NCBI GenBank assembly: GCA_020024475.1
Contig: JAHHTS010000058.1
Location: 1-13,226, forward strand
Source: Oscillospiraceae bacterium
Lineage (GTDB): Bacteria > Bacillota > Clostridia > Oscillospirales > Ruminococcaceae
Direction of reading: 5' to 3'
Length of the DNA: 13,226 bases
Part shown: piece after piece, positions 7,129 to 13,226 of the stretch
How the letters are laid out: each line of letters begins with the position of its first letter
Position numbering within the stretch: the stretch's first letter is position 1
Notes under the pieces: generated by a model
Databases searched by the model: none
The model's input: only the letters and a program-made list of their open reading frames with translations
What the model was told of the DNA's origin: nothing
Program-made: the position numbers and the translations under genes

Positions 7129-7791
7129 ATGGCTATAGTAGAAACTAAAAATTTAAGCAAGATATATCATCTTGGAACAAATAAAGTATATGCTTTAAAT
7201 AACGTTAATCTTAGTATACAAGAGGGGGAATTTGTTGCAATTATAGGAGCATCTGGAAGTGGAAAAACCTCGTTATTAAATTTAATTGGTGCGTTGGATA
7301 CACCCACAGAAGGAGAAATACTTGTGAAAGGATTTAAATTATCCAGTTTGTCACAGAATGAGCAAACAATCTTTCGAAGAAGAAATATAGGATTTGTATT
7401 TCAAAACTTTAATTTAATTCCAGTATTAAATGTTTACGAGAATATCATCCTTCCACTAAAATTAGATGGTAGAAGTGTAGATCATGATTATGTAGAATTG
7501 CTTTTAGAAAACTTGAAATTAAAAGATAAAATGTATCAATTACCAAACACATTGTCTGGAGGTCAACAACAAAGAGTAGCCATAGCAAGAGCCTTGATTA
7601 CTAGACCAGCAATCATTTTAGCAGATGAACCTACAGGAAACTTGGATTCTAAAACAGGAACAGAAGTCATATCGTTGATGAAATTTCTTTCTATAAAATT
7701 TCATCAGACACTTATGATTGTCACACATAACGAGGAAATTGCTCAGATGTCAGATCGAATCATAAGAATCGAGGATGGAAAAATTTGCTGA
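7129..7791 (+). CDS. ABC transporter ATPase (MacB/LolD/BceA type), copy 2
   Basis: Identical 220-residue product to the ATPase at 1915-2577, with intact Walker A (40-48), Q92, LSGGQ (142-146), Walker B (162-168) and H200. It is preceded by AGAGGG (7117-7122) and followed 13 nt later by its permease. The two ATPase copies can serve either permease copy. Confidence 0.93.
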   Translation: MAIVETKNLSKIYHLGTNKVYALNNVNLSIQEGEFVAIIGASGSGKTSLLNLIGALDTPTEGEILVKGFKLSSLSQNEQTIFRRRNIGFVFQNFNLIPVLNVYENIILPLKLDGRSVDHDYVELLLENLKLKDKMYQLPNTLSGGQQQRVAIARALITRPAIILADEPTGNLDSKTGTEVISLMKFLSIKFHQTLMIVTHNEEIAQMSDRIIRIEDGKIC

Positions 7792-7804
7792 AAGGAACGA
7801 GGAA

Positions 7805-10381
7805 ATGGTAATAAGAAATAATAATAAGGCGGTGGAAAAAGAATTAGCCAAAGTATACTATAAAAAGAATAGGCGAAGAAATCAAATTCTAATTCTTTCT
7901 ATTGCAATGTCATTATTTTTATTGTATGCAGCGTTTTCTATTGCCAGTGGAAAAATGACAGCAGATTATTTAATTGATGTCCGTGGTATGGGGACAGTGG
8001 CTACAATTTCTTTAGAAAATGGTAGTAAAGAGCAGATGGCACAGATGAAATCACTGGCGTATATTTCGGATGTGGGAATAAAAAAGACAGTAATAGAGGG
8101 AAGATACAAGGACAAATGGAGCGGTCAGTTTGTATATTATGATAACAATGCTTATGAAAAAATGTTAAAACCTGCTTATACAGATGTTTATGGGATATAT
8201 CCCCAAAAATCAAATGAAATTATGCTTTCCACGGGGAGTTTACGACAAATGGGGGTGGATTCTCCGCGATTAGGTGAAACGATTAATATTCTTATACAAA
8301 TTGGGGAAGAAGAGGAAACGAAGGAATTTACGTTAACAGGCTACTATACAGATTATATAGATTCAGCTATTAGTATGCCTGAAGCATATGTTTCATATGA
8401 ATTTCTAAAGAATAATGATATTGCTCTTTTTCCGGTAGATAAGATAATGGCAATCCAGTCTTCCTTGGAGAGTGGAGAAGACATTGAAAGACGTTTATAT
8501 AGTGATATCGATATGGAGTATGATTCACAGCAAGTTTTTGGTGAAAATCCGATGGTATTACAAAGTGTAGAAGGATTTACGGGAAGTGTATCGATTGCAG
8601 TCGGATGCGGATTGTTAGTAATTGCATGTGCGTTTATGATTATTTACAATGTGATTTCAATTTCAACTGCTAAGGATATTCAGGAGTATGGACTTTTAAA
8701 GGTTATAGGAACAACAAATCAACAACTTAAGAGAATTTCTTATAGGCAAAATATATGGAACATTTTAAGTGGCATTTTATTAGGAAGTTTGATGGGTGTT
8801 GGACTTGTGATCATATTTCTTCGGCATGTATTAGAGAAATTGTTCATGCAAGGCTATGGGAAGTGCGATGTAAAAATAGTTTATCCAAGTTATCTCCTGC
8901 TATCTATTATTATTATTTTAATCACGACTTTTTTTGCAACTGGTGTGGCTTTACGTCATGTAATAAAATGGGATGCAATCAATGCAATCAAATATGTAGA
9001 AACCGATACAAAATATCGGAAAGTAGCAATTGAATCCATGGAGAAAATTTCCTTGTTTCGTTTGGCATGGAGAAATGTAACAAAATCTAAGAAGAAACTT
9101 TTTATTAGTTCCTTGTCATTAATTTTAGGAGGAATAACGGCGTTGGCATCAGCGGTAATTATGACAGGTATTGATCTTAGTAATAGTTATCAGCAAAATC
9201 CAGATTTTCAGGTGGGAATATTAACGGGAATATTTCGTAATCCAGAGAAAGTACCAGTTGAAGTAAATGACAATACACCTATTATGCCAAAAGAGATGGT
9301 TAATAGTATTTATCAAATTGAAGATATTGATGATGAAACAATAAATACTGTTACAGGATGCTACGCGTTGATTAATTTTGAGGAAGATGAAGCATTACAA
9401 CCTAGAAAAAATTCCATAGATATTTCATCAGAGGGATTGGCATTTGCAACGATACAAATAGTAAGTGAAAATTATGTAGATCAACTAGGAAAGTATATAG
9501 ATAAACATAATTTACCAGTAGATATTGAGAACCTAAAAAAAGGAAATGGATGCGTGTTGCTACATTACCATGAAATGTCACAAAATTTGGAAAATAAAGC
9601 AAAAGAAGTGATTGGTATGCCAATACATTTTTATTCTTTAAATGCTTTCGATAAGGATGAAAGTCTTGATTTATATAAGAAAAATTCTTTGGAATGTTCA
9701 GGGTATATTGATTGCACAGCAAAGTATTTTCCTAAATTACAAACCACTTCTATGGGGAATAATATTAATTACTTTATTATGACGGAGAAAGCCTTTCAGA
9801 AGTTAAATTTTTCAAAAAAGGTATTTGATCTATCATTTGATATTAAGAACGAACAGGAAGAACTTGTTAATCAAAGACTTTTACAAATTGTTCAAAAGGA
9901 AAATTTAAAAAGTGGAGACATGGATACCTATTATTTAAATGCTAACTATACATTGCTTGAAGCAGAAAAAAATAGAATCAGAACAGGCAATTTGATATTA
10001 GGATCATTGACACTAATTATTTTCTTAGTTGGAATTATAAATTTTACAAACACAGTCATAGCTGATTACGATATTCGTAAAAAGGAACTTGCAATTATGG
10101 AGAGTATTGGTCTTACTAAAAGTCAATTGTGGAAACTGATTTTTTTTGAAGGATTTTGTTATTGGATTATTACAATGCTTGGTATGTTTTTTATAGGGAC
10201 TATTTTAGTTTATACTCTAGGAATTTTTATCAAACAGAAGTTATTGTATTTTAGATTTGTTTATCCGTGGAAACAATTTTTGTTCATGGCTATTATTCTT
10301 TTGATGATTGATTTTATATTTGCTATGCACCTTTATTATAAAAGCCATAAAGAACCTCTCATTAATAGAATTAAAATTTGA
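7805..10381 (+). CDS. FtsX-family ABC permease with two extracytoplasmic domains, copy 2
   Basis: Identical 858-residue product to the permease at 2591-5167: eight likely membrane segments, two FtsX motifs and two large extracytoplasmic domains. This copy lies directly upstream of the bacteriocin precursor, with 76 nt between stop and start, which is the main contextual argument that the module protects against that peptide. A TATAAT at 10384-10389 just after its stop, with a poor TTAATA at 10362-10367, could be a weak promoter for the peptide gene. Confidence 0.9.
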   Translation: MVIRNNNKAVEKELAKVYYKKNRRRNQILILSIAMSLFLLYAAFSIASGKMTADYLIDVRGMGTVATISLENGSKEQMAQMKSLAYISDVGIKKTVIEGRYKDKWSGQFVYYDNNAYEKMLKPAYTDVYGIYPQKSNEIMLSTGSLRQMGVDSPRLGETINILIQIGEEEETKEFTLTGYYTDYIDSAISMPEAYVSYEFLKNNDIALFPVDKIMAIQSSLESGEDIERRLYSDIDMEYDSQQVFGENPMVLQSVEGFTGSVSIAVGCGLLVIACAFMIIYNVISISTAKDIQEYGLLKVIGTTNQQLKRISYRQNIWNILSGILLGSLMGVGLVIIFLRHVLEKLFMQGYGKCDVKIVYPSYLLLSIIIILITTFFATGVALRHVIKWDAINAIKYVETDTKYRKVAIESMEKISLFRLAWRNVTKSKKKLFISSLSLILGGITALASAVIMTGIDLSNSYQQNPDFQVGILTGIFRNPEKVPVEVNDNTPIMPKEMVNSIYQIEDIDDETINTVTGCYALINFEEDEALQPRKNSIDISSEGLAFATIQIVSENYVDQLGKYIDKHNLPVDIENLKKGNGCVLLHYHEMSQNLENKAKEVIGMPIHFYSLNAFDKDESLDLYKKNSLECSGYIDCTAKYFPKLQTTSMGNNINYFIMTEKAFQKLNFSKKVFDLSFDIKNEQEELVNQRLLQIVQKENLKSGDMDTYYLNANYTLLEAEKNRIRTGNLILGSLTLIIFLVGIINFTNTVIADYDIRKKELAIMESIGLTKSQLWKLIFFEGFCYWIITMLGMFFIGTILVYTLGIFIKQKLLYFRFVYPWKQFLFMAIILLMIDFIFAMHLYYKSHKEPLINRIKI

Positions 10382-10386
10382 TTTAT

Positions 10387-10421
10387 AATAATTTCATGAT
10401 AGCCGGCAATATGAAATTATT
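10387..10421. promoter_or_regulatory. Perfect 11-bp dyad upstream of the bacteriocin gene
   Basis: AATAATTTCAT (10387-10397) and ATGAAATTATT (10411-10421) are exact inverted repeats separated by 13 bp that include the palindrome GCCGGC (10402-10407). No T run follows, so it is not a typical terminator. The left arm overlaps a TATAAT at 10384-10389. It could be an operator for a dimeric regulator or an mRNA hairpin in the peptide leader. The repeat edge at 10400 falls in its centre, so copy 1 lacks the right arm. Confidence 0.45.
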
Positions 10422-10443
10422 GATAAATATTTATGAAAAGAAA

Positions 10444-10449
10444 AGGAGG
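10444..10449 (+). promoter_or_regulatory. Strong ribosome binding site of the bacteriocin gene
   Basis: A perfect AGGAGG eight bases before the ATG at 10458. It is stronger than the sites of the neighbouring genes and confirms the start of this short gene. Confidence 0.85.
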
Positions 10450-10457
10450 AAATCATA

Positions 10458-10652
10458 ATGAAGAAGGTTAATTTAAGTAATCAAAAAATGATTAAAGGTG
10501 GAGGACACTGGCATTGGAAATGCTCGGTTACGCCATATATTACAGCAACAAAGTTTTCATCACAAAGTGAAGCGTGGTATTATGCAGGAATTCATGCACA
10601 AAAGTATGGTCATCAAGGTCGTATGTCAGTTTTCTATTGTAATTGTAAATAA
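10458..10652 (+). CDS. Double-glycine leader bacteriocin-like precursor peptide
   Basis: A 64-residue precursor. The leader MKKVNLSNQKMIKGG (1-15) has the hydrophobic spacing (V4, L6, M11, I12) and GG end recognised by C39 peptidases, and the next gene encodes exactly such a transporter. Cleavage after G15 would leave a 49-residue core, and a third glycine (G16) allows a one-residue shift. The core is cationic (five Lys/Arg against one Glu), very aromatic (W18, W20, Y27, F33, W40, Y41, Y42, Y50, F59, Y60), rich in His (17, 19, 46, 52) and has three cysteines (C22, C61, C63). It has no YGNG pediocin motif and no modification enzyme nearby, so I take it as an unmodified or disulfide-bonded class II-type bacteriocin; a signalling peptide is the alternative. 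I do not recognise the core family. Confidence 0.82.
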   Translation: MKKVNLSNQKMIKGGGHWHWKCSVTPYITATKFSSQSEAWYYAGIHAQKYGHQGRMSVFYCNCK

Positions 10653-10694
10653 ATGTAGTGTAGGTATAGTGCAATAGAATAAACTTTGAGAAGT

Positions 10695-10726
10695 GGTCTG
10701 AATCTTTTATAGGTTCAGACCGTTTT
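10695..10726 (+). terminator. Hairpin between precursor and exporter, likely attenuator
   Basis: GGTCTGAATC (10695-10704) pairs with GGTTCAGACC (10712-10721) as a 10-bp stem with one G-U wobble and a 7-nt loop, followed by GTTTTG. The stem is strong but the U tract is short, so partial termination is likely. That would yield more precursor mRNA than transporter mRNA while keeping both in one operon. It ends 16 bases before the exporter ATG. No separate promoter for the exporter is seen. Confidence 0.6.
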
Positions 10727-10742
10727 GCGAAGAGGAGAAAAT

Positions 10743-12926
10743 ATGAGAAAATCAGGTGTAAAACAACATGATAATCGTGATTGTGGTGCGGCATGTGTGG
10801 CAACAATTTTTCGTTATTATGGTTTCAATATTCCGCTAATTAAGATACGAGAAAAAATGAAAGTGGACAAAAACGGATCTAGTTTATATGCAATTTCACG
10901 TTGCGTGGAAGAATTTCATTTTATAGCGGATGTTCTAGAAGGATCATTTGCAGAACTGGAAGAAGAAATTAGTAATGGATCTATTACATTACCAATAATT
11001 GTACATTGCTTAGAAGAAGGTTTTGGTCATTATATTGTTTTGAAAAGCATTATAAAAGATAAGATTAAGATTTTCAATCCTGCTAGGGGAGAGTGTTTAA
11101 TTTCTGTTGAAGAATTTAAAAGTATGTGGACGGGATATCTTGTAACAATTAAAAAGGATAATAAGTTCAAAAAATATAATTCCACAAAAGGATTTTACTT
11201 AAAATATTGGAAAATTCTTTGGGATAGCAAAAATATTTTATTCTTAATATTAATACTTTCTTTTTTGCTCAGTGGAATTATGATGATTACATCCTTGGCA
11301 TACCAGAAAATAATAGACTATTTTATTCTTGGTAACCAACCATACATTGTAGATTACGATGGGACTAGTGAGACTATTCGAGTATTAGTTAGTCAGTTAA
11401 ATATGGTGATTTCAAATTTTCACCTTTTCTTTATGGCTTTAGTTATAATTTTTTCATTGCAAATGTTTTTGAGTATTAGTAAAGGGATTATTATAGCAAA
11501 AATTTCAATTAAGATAAATAAAGAATTGATAAATAAATATTTATATTCCGTTATTAAACTACCTATGAATTATTTTAAAGATAGAGAAACAGGTGAGATT
11601 TTATCTCGTTTTTCAGATATAGAAGAGATTAAAAGTTTAATTTCTGAAGGAGCGGTTACTATTATAATTAATTTTTTTATGGTAATTGTTGGTGGAACTA
11701 TATTAATTAGCATTAACCTATTTCTGTTTTTTATGGCAATAGCAATATTACTTATTTATACTATTATTGTTTTGATTTTCAAGAAGCCCATATCGTCAAC
11801 TAAAATTAATATATTTGAAGCAAATAGTAGACTAATATCTAAACTGAAAGAGGTGATTGACAATATATGCACTATTAAAAATTGCAGTGTGGAAAATAAT
11901 TTTATCATAAAACTTAAAGGTTTAAGTGATCACGCGTTGAAGCATATTTATAAAGGAGAAGTGATATACGAAAGTCAAATAGCTTTATTGAATAATGTTG
12001 AAAATATTGGAGCTATTTGTATTCTATGGTATGGAAGTTATCTAGTTTTAAAGAATAAAATTTCATTGGGTGATTTAATTGCTTTTGAAAGTTTATTACG
12101 CTTTTTTTTATCGCCATTTCAACAATTAATTTCGATGCAAATTAGTTTACAAGGGGCATTTATTGCTATGGATCGTTTGAATGATATTTTGGAAGTCGAT
12201 ACGGAGGAACAACTCTATACAGGAGAGAAAAAAATAAAGTTAAAAGGAAAGAATATTATTTTTGAAAACATAACTTTCGGATACAATTATGATGATATTA
12301 TATTAGAAAATATAAATGTTACATTCGAAAGTGGAAAAAAATATGCTTTAGTAGGAAAGAGTGGTTGTGGTAAGTCAACCTTAATGAAATTATTATTATT
12401 GCATTATCAGTGTCAAGATGGGAGTATTAGAATAGGGAAAGATAAGATTCAAGATATTTCATTAAAACATTTAAGAAAAAAGATCAAGTATGTTTCTGCA
12501 GATTCCAAATTGTTTGAAGGAAGTATAATAGAAAATGTACTACTTGAAAGCACTAAAACAGAATCAGACCCCATAGTAAAAAAAATAATAAATGGATGTG
12601 GGTTGGAGGAGATTTTAAATACACTGCCCAATGGTATATATTCGAGAATTAGTGAAGGAGGAACAGAATTATCTAGTGGACAGAGACAAAGAATAATTTT
12701 AGCACAAGCATTGTTAGCAGAACCAGAAGTTTTGGTATTAGACGAAGCAACTAGTCATTTGGATGAGGATAGCGAAAACAGAGTATTCCAATTTATTTTA
12801 GACTATGAAAAAGATATTACGTGTATATGTGTCTTACATAACTCAAAACTTGTAAATTTTTGTGACAAAATTGTTGTTATGGAACAGGGGAAAATAGTTA
12901 AGGTGGATAAAATCCGAAAGATCTAA
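10743..12926 (+). CDS. Peptidase-containing ABC exporter (C39 peptidase, membrane and ATPase domains)
   Basis: A 727-residue bacteriocin processing exporter of the LagD/ComA class. The C39 peptidase (1-136) has catalytic C14 in QHDNRDCGAAC and H96 in GFGHYIVL; the usual third residue Asp is N112 in FNPARGE. The membrane domain (about 160-460) has roughly six helices. The ATPase domain (about 500-727) has Walker A GKSGCGKST (538-546), signature LSSGQ (643-647), Walker B VLVLDEA (663-669) and H699; the Q-loop position reads YVSAD, with Ala at 586 where Gln is usual. It should remove the leader after GG and export the core of the peptide encoded upstream. The frame is open from a TTG at 10725, but the ATG at 10743 after AGAGGAG (10731-10737) places the peptidase at its normal N-terminus. 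No HlyD-like accessory gene follows within the window. Confidence 0.93.
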   Translation: MRKSGVKQHDNRDCGAACVATIFRYYGFNIPLIKIREKMKVDKNGSSLYAISRCVEEFHFIADVLEGSFAELEEEISNGSITLPIIVHCLEEGFGHYIVLKSIIKDKIKIFNPARGECLISVEEFKSMWTGYLVTIKKDNKFKKYNSTKGFYLKYWKILWDSKNILFLILILSFLLSGIMMITSLAYQKIIDYFILGNQPYIVDYDGTSETIRVLVSQLNMVISNFHLFFMALVIIFSLQMFLSISKGIIIAKISIKINKELINKYLYSVIKLPMNYFKDRETGEILSRFSDIEEIKSLISEGAVTIIINFFMVIVGGTILISINLFLFFMAIAILLIYTIIVLIFKKPISSTKINIFEANSRLISKLKEVIDNICTIKNCSVENNFIIKLKGLSDHALKHIYKGEVIYESQIALLNNVENIGAICILWYGSYLVLKNKISLGDLIAFESLLRFFLSPFQQLISMQISLQGAFIAMDRLNDILEVDTEEQLYTGEKKIKLKGKNIIFENITFGYNYDDIILENINVTFESGKKYALVGKSGCGKSTLMKLLLLHYQCQDGSIRIGKDKIQDISLKHLRKKIKYVSADSKLFEGSIIENVLLESTKTESDPIVKKIINGCGLEEILNTLPNGIYSRISEGGTELSSGQRQRIILAQALLAEPEVLVLDEATSHLDEDSENRVFQFILDYEKDITCICVLHNSKLVNFCDKIVVMEQGKIVKVDKIRKI

Positions 12927-13129
12927 GATGGAGCTGATGAATTCTTTATAGACAGCTAAAAATGGAATATATGTATTTAACTTTTGAGATTTGTTTGGAT
13001 AAATATAAAAATAAGATATTAATTAAAAAAGTAATGGACGAATAATAAATAAAATCTGTCATTGTGGGTTTATAAATCCATAATATTATAGGTATAGCAG
13101 TTTTTTGATCAAAGAATGGTGTGTTGAAT

Positions 13130-13139
13130 CTAGTACTAG
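13130..13139. promoter_or_regulatory. Palindrome CTAGTACTAG near the -35 region
   Basis: A perfect 10-bp palindrome centred about 25 bp upstream of the extended -10 at 13157-13165. Its position would suit an operator or the -35 side of a promoter that lacks a consensus -35. It is short enough to arise by chance. Confidence 0.2.
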
Positions 13140-13156
13140 CCGTCGTGTCAGTGACT

Positions 13157-13165
13157 TGCTATAAT
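13157..13165 (+). promoter_or_regulatory. Extended -10 promoter of the downstream gene
   Basis: TGCTATAAT is an exact extended -10 (TGnTATAAT), which can work without a good -35; none is seen at the expected distance. Transcription would start near 13172, giving a leader of about 40 nt before the ATG at 13213. Confidence 0.5.
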
Positions 13166-13212
13166 AGAGGAAATAATATGTTCAGCTAGACTTACGGAGA
13201 AAAGGAGGTTAT

Positions 13213-13226
13213 ATGATTCAACAAGC
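13213..13226 (+). CDS. Start of an unidentified gene, cut by the window edge
   Basis: AAAGGAGG (13201-13208) lies four bases before an ATG that begins MIQQ and runs off the window. The strong ribosome site and upstream extended -10 support a real gene. Four residues do not identify it; a mobile-element protein is only one of many options. Confidence 0.6.

Larger units (their letters stand above)
5222..10400 (+). repeat. Direct repeat copy 2 of the 5,179-bp tandem duplication
   Basis: Same orientation as copy 1 and apparently identical across its whole length. Copy 2 is the one that abuts the bacteriocin gene. Its right edge (10400) falls in the loop of the dyad at 10387-10421, so copy 2 together with the downstream genes looks like the ancestral arrangement, and the end of copy 1 is the new joint. 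Two direct repeats this long should recombine readily, so copy number may vary between cells or strains. Confidence 0.97.
12927..13212. other. Intergenic region, no convincing gene
   Basis: This AT-rich stretch after the exporter holds no frame with a credible ribosome site. The longest small frame is 27 codons (12962-13045) without a Shine-Dalgarno sequence. There is no clear terminator for the exporter; a weak AGCTG/CAGCT pair near 12932-12956 lacks a T run. The right part carries a promoter (13157-13165) and a 10-bp palindrome (13130-13139). Base composition becomes less AT-rich from about 13130, which may mark the edge of the bacteriocin locus. Confidence 0.5.

Noticed and set aside
8..10400. 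CRISPR or short-repeat array
   Set aside because: The only repetition is the single 5.2-kb unit present twice; no short spaced repeats are present.
10540..10806. 88-codon antisense frame across the precursor and exporter start
   Set aside because: Overlaps the better supported precursor, hairpin and exporter start, with no ribosome site.
12962..13045. 27-codon frame after the exporter as a possible immunity peptide
   Set aside because: No Shine-Dalgarno sequence, no clear membrane segment and chance length in AT-rich DNA.
13213..13226. Downstream start MIQQ as an IS66-type transposase accessory gene
   Set aside because: Four residues cannot support a family call and no terminal inverted repeat could be confirmed.

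Overview
The window is AT-rich, with strong Shine-Dalgarno sequences and short gene spacing, typical of a low-GC Gram-positive bacterium. A clostridial or Lachnospiraceae-like gut Firmicute is my inference, because no taxonomic marker is present. Every recognisable gene lies on the + strand.

Layout: (a) Positions 1-79 hold what may be the 3' end of an upstream reading frame, overlapped by a terminator-like hairpin. (b) Positions 8-5186 and 5222-10400 are two direct copies of a 5,179-bp unit, offset by 5,214 bp, with no mismatch that I could find. Each copy carries a hairpin, a promoter, a response regulator, a histidine kinase with almost no extracellular part, an intrinsic terminator fused to the kinase stop codon, an ABC ATPase and an 858-residue FtsX-type permease. 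A 35-bp sequence (5187-5221) separates the copies. (c) After copy 2 come an 11-bp dyad, a 64-residue precursor peptide with a double-glycine leader (10458-10652), a terminator/attenuator hairpin, and a 727-residue ABC exporter with an N-terminal C39 peptidase (10743-12926). (d) Positions 12927-13212 are intergenic, with an extended -10 promoter, followed by the start of another gene cut by the window edge.

The genes fit together as a class II-type bacteriocin locus. The peptide is made with a leader, the peptidase-containing transporter removes the leader and exports the core, and the duplicated two-component/ABC module is a candidate for sensing the peptide (or rival peptides) and protecting the membrane. 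No separate small immunity gene is visible, so the duplicated module may be the immunity function at raised gene dose. That link is inferred from context only.

The most notable points are the perfect 5.2-kb tandem duplication with a distinct junction, the unusual His- and aromatic-rich peptide core with three cysteines, and two changed key residues in the exporter: Asn in place of the usual peptidase Asp, and Ala in place of the usual Q-loop Gln.
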